Assembly: GCA_031418215.1 (NCBI GenBank)
Contig: JANOXC010000130.1
Coordinates: 1 to 5,792, forward strand
DNA: 5,792 nt
Direction of reading: 5' to 3'
Origin: JANOXC01 sp031418215
GTDB lineage: Bacteria > Bacteroidota > Bacteroidia > AKYH767-A > OLB10
The position numbers and the translations under genes were made by a program. The notes under the pieces were generated by a model, which worked only from the letters and a program-made list of their open reading frames with translations, was not told the DNA's origin and made no database searches. Shown in pieces: positions 1 through 5,792 of the stretch; the stretch's first letter is position 1, and each line of letters starts with the position of its first letter.

Positions 1-3000
1 TTGTAATCGTCAATACTAACCAATGAATGAGATATTCCAATTATTGGATCACAGGCATCTGCTGTACATGCATTGTTATCATTTATATTTATGGCAATGT
101 GCGAAGGACCATTAGCAGGATCGCATGCATCAGTAGTACAAGCATTGTTGTCATTTACATTGATAGCCACATGTGTTACTGCACCGGTACTTGAATTGCA
201 GGCATCTGTCGTACAAACATTGTTGTCATCAACATTTATTGAGATATGAGAGATCCCTGAAATTGGATCGCATGCATCAGTGGTACAGGCATTATTATCA
301 TTAATATCAATAACTGTATGCGTAACTTCACCGGCTAAAAGATCGCATGCATCGCTGGTACATTCGTTATTATCAGATACCACCAACTCCATTATGTTTT
401 TTGTATCCGTTACGGAACAGGCGCCATTTGCCACCGTAAGTGTGTAACTTCCCGCAACATTTGCATTTATACATTGGCTGGTTGAACCATCGCTCCATAA
501 ATAAGCGTCTGCCGGATCAGCACATAGTTGGGTAACACTGCCCGGGCAAATAGATGCAATGCCATTAATTTTTGCTATTGGCTTACTTACAATGTTGACA
601 GTAACATTGTCAATTGCCATACAGCCTGCTCTATCAAAAACTTTCACCCAATAATCAGTTGTTGTTGCAGGCGTAACTGAAATATTCGCTGTCGTTTCGC
701 CATTTGACCATAAATAAGTAACAGCATCAGATGAAGTAACACAAGCTTTTTTCCATTTGATATAATCTACTTTAATTCCACATCCTCCTTCATCAGAAAG
801 TGCGATAAGCTGACAATCAACGGAAGTATTAAAACTAAATTCGCGGTATTTGCCACTATAATAAGCTATTACTCCTGATTGTGAAATCAAAGCGGAAGGG
901 TCTGGTCCATTTGATGGATTAGCCCAGAATTGCATCATTGATTTTACTGAACCTCCTGAACAACCGTCGGTTCTAACACCAACGCTTACCATGGAGCCTG
1001 CCGGGACGATTTCTCCCATATCCCATATGATCCTTGTTTGAATGCCTGAACTTCCCTTTGCTAACCATGCAGCAACAGCATCTGGTGATGATAATGAAGC
1101 TGACGGACTACTGACATTTCCCGTAAAACCAAAAACACTTACTGCGTAACGGTCACCGGCAGTACAGATATTTCCTGCTCCGCTATAACGAGCCGATAGT
1201 TTAACTGAATCACCTGAACAGCGTGAAGTTATTGAGCCAATTTTTGCGGAAAGGTTGCAGCCATGGCAATTTGAAGCACCTGCTGCCCTGTTGATTCTTA
1301 ATGCAGTATTGCTGCTAAAACCTGCACAACCATATGCCTTCACTTTTATACTGTCACTTGAAAACGCATCTGTAAATACTATTGTGACAACGGTATCAGG
1401 TGAAGAATAAGTAAGTGCTCTGCCCTTTATAGTTGCCCCAATTGGTAATGACCATAGATAATATTCAGCAAAAGGAATTTTCTTAAATGTATATATATTG
1501 CTGTCGTTGTTGCAAGCAATGGTTGAACCGATAATTTCAGCCGGCGGGTCAACAAACTTTCTCGTAATCGGGCGTATTTCCTCCGAAAGAAAGCCAAAAC
1601 AATTTATTGCTTTCACTTTTAAAGTATCACCGGTAAAATATTTTGTAAAGACCACTGTTACCGCAGTATCTGCAATTGTTATAGGTAATGAAGAGCCATT
1701 AATTGTAGCTCCTTTGGGCGGAGTCCAGGTATAACTGATTGCATCCTTTGTACGTGTTACTGAGTAACGGCTGCTGTTTCCCGGGCATCCAAAATTTGCC
1801 CCGTTGATTGGAGGAGTTGGTGCAGGTAATCCGGTTACTAAATTAACCAATAAATATTGCGGAGAACTGGTTCCGCATGAGTTCGTTGATGATACAAAAA
1901 CCGTATCAGTTAATGCATTGCTATTAAAACTTATATTGATGCTACCTGTACCCTGACCTGAATTGATTGCGGCGTCATCAGGAACTACCCAACTATACAC
2001 CATTCCCCTTTCGGCAGCAATACTAAATACATAATTAGTGGTATTGGCACAGAAATACCAGGGCCCGTTAATTGTTGTGGGCTCAGGAGGTCCGGAACTA
2101 ATATATATATTGATTGAGTCGATCCCGGCAGTTATCGGTCCTGAACTGTCAGGATCGTTTGTAGTGAGATATAGTTTTATTCTTCCACTTGCAAATTCAG
2201 CTGCAGTGGGAACATAAGTTACAAATAAACTATCTCTATTAGGAAGAAATATTCCATTGCCACCACTCCAGGAAGCCCTTGTTGCTACCCCGCTAACACT
2301 CCCTTTAATAAATGCAGAATCATCCATACACATTCTTCTATCAGCACCGGCGTCCGCAATCGCCGGCGTTTCATTGCAAGGCTTTGTTACATTGATACCG
2401 GATGACACATTGCTGCAAACATAATTACCACTCAATACTACAGAATAAAAGCCCGGGGTTTTCGCATAGCAATAACGGTTGTTCGCACCCTGAATTTCAA
2501 CACCATTCAAACGCCATTGATAGGAAAGTCCTATCTCATTATTGGCACTCATCGTAATTGAATCGTAAAGACAAAGATTTGGCGTAACATGTGGTTTGGC
2601 AAGCGCACTGATCCGACATGTATCAACTGTATATTCCCATAAGTCATTATAATAAAGACCTCTTAGCATTCCACCTGCTATAAAACCTTTTCCATTAACA
2701 ACAAATTCAGCAGCCGATTTCCTTTCAGGGCCGGCAAAATCCATTTTACGTTTCCATTGATTAACGGAAGGATCATATTCCCAAACATCTTTTGCATACG
2801 AAGACCCACATGCAACATATGCTTTATTTCCAATCACCATTGCACTTGCTGATGACCGAATAAGACTTGGCAGTTGCGCTTTTACTGTCCAGCTATTTAA
2901 TACAGGATCGAATTCATAGAATGAACGAAATGCTGTTGTTGAATTATAACCTAATCCAACATATGCCTTTGAGCCAATTGCAAAAGCAGTTGCATCGGCA

Positions 3001-3551
3001 CAAGCCAATCCAGGATAAGAAGCCCGTTGTTTCCAATTGTTCAATGCAGGATCATATTCCCAAAAATCGTTTCTAAAAAAGGTGTTATTTCTTCCCAGTC
3101 CTACATATCCTTTTGATCCGATAGAAAATCCAACTGCGCCTGTACGCTGAAGACCATTCACAAGGCTTGCTCTTGAACGCCAGGAATTGGTTGCAGGATC
3201 ATATTCATAAAAGTTAGCTGTTCCAATCTGATAAGCATTTGAACCGGTTCCAACATATCCTTTAGAGCCAATTACAAATGACACCGCATTATAACGTGCC
3301 TGACCAATAAATGCAGCGCGCTGCGTCCAGGTATCACTAGCTGGATCATATTCCCAGAAATCATTGGTAACTTGCGATGGATTCATTCCTGTACCCATAT
3401 ATGCTTTACTTCCTATTACAAAAGAAAATGCATAAGCCCGCTGACCTCCACTGAAATTTGATTTTTGTTGCCAGCCCTGACCAAAGCATGATGTCGCAAG
3501 AAGAACTGCAACACATAGTAACCTGATTCCCTTAATTGTAAAATTTTTCAT
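1..3551 (-). CDS. Large secreted kelch / Ig-like / PKD-like / CTDC-repeat surface protein (C-terminus outside window)
   Basis: The frame is open without a stop from ATG 3551-3549 to the left edge, giving 1183 visible residues. The next in-frame stop upstream is at 3587-3585 with no other ATG between, so the start is well fixed. Residues 1-24 are a signal peptide (basic start, Leu/Val core, then Ser-Cys-Phe-Gly before Gln25). Domains in order: six kelch blades (about 26-307); an Ig-like domain (about 318-392) with YQWRLNGVEI; a module (396-484) starting ADAGAD with WSGGNG and YVPTAAEFASG, common in Bacteroidota surface proteins; three PKD-like domains (about 488-571, 575-664, 665-755); an Ig-like domain split by an insert (about 765-988); another Ig-like domain (992-1058); and CTDC-like repeats (1061-1182). 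I infer an extracellular or outer-surface binding or adhesive role. No catalytic motif is visible. A T9SS C-terminal domain would be expected further left but cannot be seen. The exact ligand is unknown. Confidence 0.93.
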   Translation of the reverse strand, partial: MKNFTIKGIRLLCVAVLLATSCFGQGWQQKSNFSGGQRAYAFSFVIGSKAYMGTGMNPSQVTNDFWEYDPASDTWTQRAAFIGQARYNAVSFVIGSKGYVGTGSNAYQIGTANFYEYDPATNSWRSRASLVNGLQRTGAVGFSIGSKGYVGLGRNNTFFRNDFWEYDPALNNWKQRASYPGLACADATAFAIGSKAYVGLGYNSTTAFRSFYEFDPVLNSWTVKAQLPSLIRSSASAMVIGNKAYVACGSSYAKDVWEYDPSVNQWKRKMDFAGPERKSAAEFVVNGKGFIAGGMLRGLYYNDLWEYTVDTCRISALAKPHVTPNLCLYDSITMSANNEIGLSYQWRLNGVEIQGANNRYCYAKTPGFYSVVLSGNYVCSNVSSGINVTKPCNETPAIADAGADRRMCMDDSAFIKGSVSGVATRASWSGGNGIFLPNRDSLFVTYVPTAAEFASGRIKLYLTTNDPDSSGPITAGIDSINIYISSGPPEPTTINGPWYFCANTTNYVFSIAAERGMVYSWVVPDDAAINSGQGTGSINISFNSNALTDTVFVSSTNSCGTSSPQYLLVNLVTGLPAPTPPINGANFGCPGNSSRYSVTRTKDAISYTWTPPKGATINGSSLPITIADTAVTVVFTKYFTGDTLKVKAINCFGFLSEEIRPITRKFVDPPAEIIGSTIACNNDSNIYTFKKIPFAEYYLWSLPIGATIKGRALTYSSPDTVVTIVFTDAFSSDSIKVKAYGCAGFSSNTALRINRAAGASNCHGCNLSAKIGSITSRCSGDSVKLSARYSGAGNICTAGDRYAVSVFGFTGNVSSPSASLSSPDAVAAWLAKGSSGIQTRIIWDMGEIVPAGSMVSVGVRTDGCSGGSVKSMMQFWANPSNGPDPSALISQSGVIAYYSGKYREFSFNTSVDCQLIALSDEGGCGIKVDYIKWKKACVTSSDAVTYLWSNGETTANISVTPATTTDYWVKVFDRAGCMAIDNVTVNIVSKPIAKINGIASICPGSVTQLCADPADAYLWSDGSTSQCINANVAGSYTLTVANGACSVTDTKNIMELVVSDNNECTSDACDLLAGEVTHTVIDINDNNACTTDACDPISGISHISINVDDNNVCTTDACNSSTGAVTHVAINVNDNNACTTDACDPANGPSHIAININDNNACTADACDPIIGISHSLVSIDDY
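6..371 (-). repeat. Five tandem 24-25 residue CTDC-like repeats
   Basis: Residues 1061-1182 of the large minus-strand protein are five head-to-tail units: 297-371 (25 residues), 225-296 (24), 150-224 (25), 78-149 (24) and 6-77 (24). Each begins Asn-Asn-x-Cys-Thr, has Asp-Ala-Cys four residues after the first Cys, then a Gly, a Ser/Thr-His pair and an Ile/Val-x-Asp/Asn-Asp ending that runs into the next Asn-Asn. The pattern matches the 'CTDC' repeat (Pfam Dicty_CTDC) first described in Dictyostelium extracellular matrix proteins and seen in some bacterial surface proteins. Two Cys per unit and the many Asp/Asn suggest disulfides and perhaps calcium binding, which is inference. The array reaches the left edge and may continue. 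Confidence 0.85.
726..1190 (-). other. Domain of about 155 residues inserted within an Ig-like module
   Basis: Residues about 788-942 of the large minus-strand protein separate two halves of what would otherwise be one ordinary Ig-like module: CSGDSVKLSA before and VTYLWSNGETT after. The inserted stretch contains SPDA, then WDMGEIVPAGSMVSVGVRTDG, then MMQFWANPSNG, then YREFSFN and IKVDYIKW. This order of motifs (a 'PD' near the start, 'LG..IPAG..V.V', and a closing 'vDyI.w' strand) resembles the galactose-binding or discoidin-like beta-sandwich modules of Bacteroidota surface proteins. Six Cys (Cys800, Cys860, Cys904, Cys915 and others nearby) could pair in the periplasm or outside the cell. 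The domain name is an inference from pattern only. Confidence 0.5.
2631..3476 (-). repeat. Six kelch repeats forming a predicted beta-propeller
   Basis: Residues 26-307 of the large minus-strand protein hold six units with the pattern Phe-x-Ile-Gly-x-Lys-x-Tyr-x-Gly-x-Gly, about 10-15 variable residues, then Trp/Tyr-Glu-Tyr/Phe-Asp-Pro and a Trp five residues after the Pro. The Glu of the closing motif falls at residues 67, 116, 165, 213, 258 and 306, a spacing of 49, 49, 48, 45 and 48. The sixth unit is the most diverged (it reads VVNGKGFIAGG and ends in WEYT rather than WEYDP), as expected for the closing blade. Six or seven kelch units form a closed propeller in known structures, so this set could be a complete one. 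Such propellers usually bind proteins or glycans; the partner here is unknown. Confidence 0.9.
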
Positions 3552-3891
3552 AGTGTGGTATTTAACTGCATGAAGCCCAACAATTCAATCCGTTCATCTA
3601 AATCATGCATGCCAAATATTCATTTAATAGATGTGAGAAATTTGTTTTTAACCTACCTAATCTTACAATTGGCCATTTTTTTGATTGACCAACTTTGAGA
3701 GCTAAAACTCAATACCAATAAGGCTTTCACGGCTTTCTTGCAACATTTGATGTAAGGTTTAAGTAATTTTTGTCTATTTTTAAATTATAGGAAAAAAAGC
3801 TTGTTTGCCATATAGTTATTACCAACTTGATGAAAATCTTTTTTATTTGTTAACTAAAAGAAAATTACAATGTCGAAAGTCTATTTTAAAA
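3552..3891. other. Divergent intergenic region with no gene seen
   Basis: This stretch separates the divergent starts at 3551 (minus) and 3892 (plus) and should carry both promoters, but neither is convincing. On the minus strand AATATTTG (3620-3613) is one base from the Bacteroidota -7 consensus TAnnTTTG, yet no TTG lies at the proper distance upstream. On the plus strand TAATTTTTG (3764-3772) follows a TTG at 3738-3740 by 23 bases but has one extra base inside the box. GGCTTTC occurs twice, nine bases apart (3722-3728 and 3731-3737). No tRNA-like or terminator-like fold was noticed. Confidence 0.6.
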
Positions 3892-4326
3892 ATGAAAAAT
3901 AAATTCCAAGATGTAGATTTTAAAAATGTGGAAGAATTTTTAGACTATCTTCCAGCTAATGAATTAGTCATTGTTGAGTATTTACGAAAATTGATCTTTG
4001 ATTGTATCCCTAATTGTCGGGAAAAATTATCTTATAATGTCCCTTACTACTATCGTAATAAAAATATTTGTTTTATATGGCCTTCTTCCGTTCAATGGGG
4101 TAATATGAAAGAAAGAGGAGTAAGACTTGGATTTACAAGTGGCAATTTACTGCACGATGAAATTAATTACCTCGATAAAGGTGATCGAAAGCAAGTTTAC
4201 TGGAAGGATTTTTATAAAGTTAAAGATATTGATGTCGACTTGCTAAAATCCTATATTTTCGAAGCAGGCAAAATTGATGAGAGCATTACAAAAAAACCAA
4301 GCGTAAAAAAGAAAGGTAATAATTAA
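3892..4326 (+). CDS. DUF1801 (YdhG/YjbR-like fold) small cytoplasmic protein
   Basis: The protein has 144 residues from ATG 3892. It opens MKNKF and has VEEFLDYLP (13-21), ELVIVEYLRKLIFDCIPN (24-41), then EKLSYNVPYYY (44-54), ICFIWPSS (59-66), QWG (68-70) and VRLGFTSGNLL (77-87). This run of motifs, especially E-K-L-S-Y-N-V-P followed by ICFIWP, is the signature of the DUF1801 family, which shares the YdhG/YjbR/CyaY-like alpha-beta fold. The biochemical role of the family is not settled; a metal-chaperone role has been suggested for some relatives. The C-terminus is Lys-rich (ITKKPSVKKKGNN). There is no signal peptide or membrane segment. The frame is open back to a TTG at 3805, but those 29 extra residues do not look like the family, and the ATG gives the usual N-terminus. 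It seems to be transcribed alone: an 84-bp gap with a probable new promoter precedes the next gene. Confidence 0.85.
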   Translation: MKNKFQDVDFKNVEEFLDYLPANELVIVEYLRKLIFDCIPNCREKLSYNVPYYYRNKNICFIWPSSVQWGNMKERGVRLGFTSGNLLHDEINYLDKGDRKQVYWKDFYKVKDIDVDLLKSYIFEAGKIDESITKKPSVKKKGNN

Positions 4327-4341
4327 CGGCTTGACACATTT

Positions 4342-4376
4342 AGAACTGTAAACTGCCATTTACCAATTGTCAATTG
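4342..4376. repeat. Degenerate 7-bp tandem repeat, five units
   Basis: Five consecutive 7-bp steps begin at 4342, 4349, 4356, 4363 and 4370. Units one and two end in AACTG, units four and five end in CAATTG, and the middle unit (CCATTTA) is diverged. Short intergenic tracts of this heptad type, with AACTG or AATTG cores, are in my experience common in Bacteroidota genomes; their role is unknown. The last two units overlap the putative -33 element of the following promoter. Confidence 0.5.
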
Positions 4377-4394
4377 ATTTTTCCCGCATCTTTG
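4367..4394 (+). promoter_or_regulatory. Putative Bacteroidota-type promoter for the gene at 4411
   Basis: TTG at 4367-4369 is followed after 17 bases by CATCTTTG (4387-4394), one base from the -7 consensus TAnnTTTG that the Bacteroidota primary sigma factor recognises. Transcription would start near 4400, leaving a leader of only about ten bases before GTG 4411. A second TTG at 4374-4376 is too close to the box. The call rests on consensus match and position only. Confidence 0.5.
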
Positions 4395-4410
4395 TAAAAA
4401 GTAATATTCT

Positions 4411-4701
4411 GTGAAAGCGTCCTCCTTAAATGAAATAAAAAATGAATTGAGTGAATTAAAACCCAGCGAAGTAATGGAGTTAACATTGCGTCTTGCCCGT
4501 TATAAAAAAGAAAGCAAAGAATTGTTAACCTATCTGTTGTTTGAAGCGCATGATGAAGAAGCCTTTATCAGAAATATTAAAAATGATATGGATCAGCAAT
4601 TTATTTTGCATCTGAATCAATATAAGTCTGGTATGTATGCACTTAAATTATTAAAAAATAATCAGGTATTGTTCAGGGAAAAATTAGTTGTAATAAAGTA
4701 A
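4411..4701 (+). CDS. Apparent chimera: cytoplasmic Bacteroidota hypothetical N-terminus joined to a T9SS sorting-domain tail
   Basis: The gene encodes 96 residues from GTG 4411; a TAA at 4402-4404 closes the frame just upstream and the only internal ATG is Met22. Residues 1-64 (EIKNELSELKPSEVMELTLRL, then ARYKKESKELLTYLLFEAHDEE and IKNDMDQQF) read as the start of a charged, helical hypothetical family that I recall from Bacteroidota at roughly 150-170 residues. Residues about 65-96 differ in style: LNQYKSGMYALKLLKNNQ then FREKLVVIK matches the last strands of a T9SS type A sorting domain (aromatic-x-Ser-Gly-hydrophobic-Tyr, a turn with Asn, then Lys-hydrophobic-Val-Val). There is no signal peptide, so this tail could not direct export here. 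A deletion or recombination joining two genes is the simplest explanation; the product may be a non-functional remnant. Alternatively the family has a variant C-terminus and the resemblance is chance. Confidence 0.65.
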   Translation: MKASSLNEIKNELSELKPSEVMELTLRLARYKKESKELLTYLLFEAHDEEAFIRNIKNDMDQQFILHLNQYKSGMYALKLLKNNQVLFREKLVVIK

Positions 4702-4711
4702 CAAAATGGAG

Positions 4712-4740
4712 AACGGAGGCAAATTTCTTGCCTCCGTTTT
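4712..4740 (+). terminator. Strong intrinsic terminator
   Basis: A perfect 11-bp stem, AACGGAGGCAA (4712-4722) with TTGCCTCCGTT (4728-4738), closes a five-base loop (4723-4727) and runs into a T-rich tail. It starts 10 bases after the stop codon at 4701 and ends about 17 bases before the ATG at 4758. With A-rich sequence on its left side it could also work in the opposite direction. Confidence 0.88.
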
Positions 4741-4757
4741 AATTTAAACTATACAAA

Positions 4758-5792
4758 ATGAATAAAATAAAACTTTTGTGCATTATATATTTTCTAGCTT
4801 GCATTTCCAAAACTACTTTTGGACAGTTTACAAATAATGTATGGTGTTTTGGAGATAGTGCAGGCATTGACTTTAGTAACACAAATCCCTCAACATTTGC
4901 TTCATCACTGGTTGTACGAGGAAGTTGTGCTTCCATTGCTGATACTTCCGGGCAATTACTTTTTTATGCACAGACCTTTTACGAACCACTGTGGAGTCAG
5001 GGTTATATAAATCTAACTGCCGTCTGGAACAAACAACATCAATTGATGCAAAATGGAGACTCAATTGTTGGGAGAGGTTGGTATAAAGAATTATTAATAG
5101 TACCACAACCGGGCAATGATAGTTTATATTATTTATTTACTGCTGGTGTTACATCATTGAATGGTTTTTTTTATTCTGTAATTGATATGAGCCAGAATGG
5201 TGGTCTAGGTTCGGTTGTTCAAAAAAATATTCAACTGCAAGACTCTACTTTTTGGGCAAATGATGGCATAACAGCAATAAAACATGGGAATGGAAGGGAC
5301 TGGTGGATAATTGTACGTGATTGGAGCAATTTCAATAACACTTTTTATTTTTATATCGTTACTCCATCTGGAGTTATCCTTAATCATACTCAAAATATTG
5401 GGGATACAGTTCAATCAAGTTTATTTCATATTGAGCCATCAAATGATTGTAGTAAAATTTCTTGTGTAACGAATAAAGGACTTTTGTCAGTTTATAATTT
5501 TAACCGGTGCTCAGGTTACCTTTCAAATGAAATAAGTATTGAACATGAAGCTGTAAGCCCAATTCCATTTCCCTGGTACGTCGATTGCGAATTATCACCA
5601 AATGATAGTTTACTTTATGTTTCAAAAGCGAAAAGTAGTTCAACAGATACCATGAACTTTGTATTTCAGTATAATTTGAATGACCCTAATCCAACAGCTA
5701 CCAGAGACACATTATTTTCAATTCCTCAGCAAGTTATTGGGGGCTTATTAGAATTGGCCCCTGACAATAAGATTTACTGGTCATGCTGGTAT
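4758..5792 (+). CDS. Secreted beta-propeller protein, T9SS / gliding-associated type (C-terminus outside window)
   Basis: The frame is open for 345 codons from ATG 4758 to the right edge. Residues 1-22 or 23 are a signal peptide (MNKIK, hydrophobic core, then Thr-Thr-Phe-Gly-Gln). The mature N-terminus follows a pattern common in large Bacteroidota secreted proteins: NNVWCFGDSAGIDF (26-39), SCASIADTSGQLLFY (56-70), AVWNKQHQLMQNG (88-100), LLIVPQPGNDSLYYLFT (112-128), YSVIDMSQNGGLG (139-151), AIKHGNGRDWWIIVRDW (173-189). Later strands ELSPNDSLLYVS (278-289) and LAPDNKIYW (333-341) look like WD40-type beta-propeller blades. Relatives continue for several hundred more residues through PKD or Ig-like modules to a type A or type B (gliding motility-associated) sorting domain, which lies outside this window. 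No catalytic residues are recognised. The ATG sits 17 bases after the terminator, so its promoter is unclear; it may lie within the preceding gene. Confidence 0.88.
   Translation, partial: MNKIKLLCIIYFLACISKTTFGQFTNNVWCFGDSAGIDFSNTNPSTFASSLVVRGSCASIADTSGQLLFYAQTFYEPLWSQGYINLTAVWNKQHQLMQNGDSIVGRGWYKELLIVPQPGNDSLYYLFTAGVTSLNGFFYSVIDMSQNGGLGSVVQKNIQLQDSTFWANDGITAIKHGNGRDWWIIVRDWSNFNNTFYFYIVTPSGVILNHTQNIGDTVQSSLFHIEPSNDCSKISCVTNKGLLSVYNFNRCSGYLSNEISIEHEAVSPIPFPWYVDCELSPNDSLLYVSKAKSSSTDTMNFVFQYNLNDPNPTATRDTLFSIPQQVIGGLLELAPDNKIYWSCWY

Noticed and set aside
6..371. Regularly spaced repeats considered as a CRISPR array
   Set aside because: The 72-75 bp units are contiguous, have no unique spacers, stay in one reading frame and encode a conserved Cys/Asp pattern.
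6..371. Dockerin or thrombospondin type 3 calcium repeats
   Set aside because: The Cys spacing (Cys-x4-Cys) and the Thr-x-Asp-Ala-Cys core fit the CTDC pattern better, and the twelve-residue EF-hand loop of dockerins is absent.
1498..1734. Plus-strand open frame of 78 codons
   Set aside because: It lies antisense inside the PKD-like region of the large minus-strand gene and its product shows no recognisable features.
2100..2110. AT dinucleotide run inside the large gene as a phase-variation site
   Set aside because: Only about five units, in an ordinary coding context for Ile-Tyr-Ile; too short to be a likely slippage switch.
2867..3076. Plus-strand open frame of 69 codons
   Set aside because: It lies antisense to the kelch repeats and has no recognisable protein features.
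3477..3551. Lipoprotein signal (Ala-Thr-Ser-Cys) in the large minus-strand protein
   Set aside because: The residue three before Cys22 is Ala rather than Leu/Val/Ile, and the following Phe-Gly-Gln is the usual signal peptidase I end in this phylum.
3892..4701. The two small plus-strand genes as a toxin-antitoxin pair or defence module
   Set aside because: They are separated by 84 bp with a likely separate promoter, and neither matches a toxin, antitoxin or nuclease family.
5165..5172. Run of eight T in the secreted propeller gene as a slippage site
   Set aside because: It encodes ordinary Phe-Phe-Tyr in a conserved strand, and such runs are expected by chance in A+T-rich DNA.
4739..5414. 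Three short minus-strand open frames (4739-4936, 4873-5106, 5205-5414)
   Set aside because: All lie antisense to the secreted propeller gene, whose frame shows clear family motifs throughout.

Overview
The window comes from an A+T-rich bacterium of the phylum Bacteroidota, probably near Chitinophagales or Sphingobacteriales. Four things point there. Two long secreted proteins have signal peptides ending in the phylum's usual Phe-Gly-Gln. One of them carries a kelch propeller followed by stacked Ig-like and PKD-like modules. A small gene ends in what reads as the tail of a type IX secretion (T9SS) sorting domain. A TTG...CATCTTTG pair resembles the -33/-7 promoter elements of the phylum.

Layout. 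Positions 1-3551 (minus strand) hold one very long open frame whose C-terminal end lies beyond the left edge. The 1183 visible residues form a signal peptide, a six-bladed kelch propeller, Ig-like and PKD-like modules (one Ig-like module apparently interrupted by a second domain), and then at least five 24-25 residue Cys/Asp/Asn-rich repeats running to the window edge. Positions 3552-3891 are non-coding between divergent genes. Positions 3892-4326 (plus) encode a small DUF1801 protein. Positions 4327-4410 hold a degenerate 7-bp repeat and a probable promoter. Positions 4411-4701 (plus) encode a 96-residue protein that looks like a chimera of a cytoplasmic Bacteroidota family and a T9SS sorting tail. 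A strong intrinsic terminator follows. From 4758 to the right edge (plus) runs the first 345 residues of a second secreted beta-propeller protein.

The two large genes look like cell-surface or secreted adhesin-type proteins, probably exported by Sec and then T9SS, but neither C-terminus is visible, so T9SS export is an inference. The two small genes between them look cytoplasmic, and nothing shows that the four genes form a pathway. I do not see a defence system, mobile element, tRNA, rRNA or CRISPR array. The most unusual points are the CTDC-like repeat array, the domain inserted in an Ig-like module, and the apparent gene fusion at 4411-4701.
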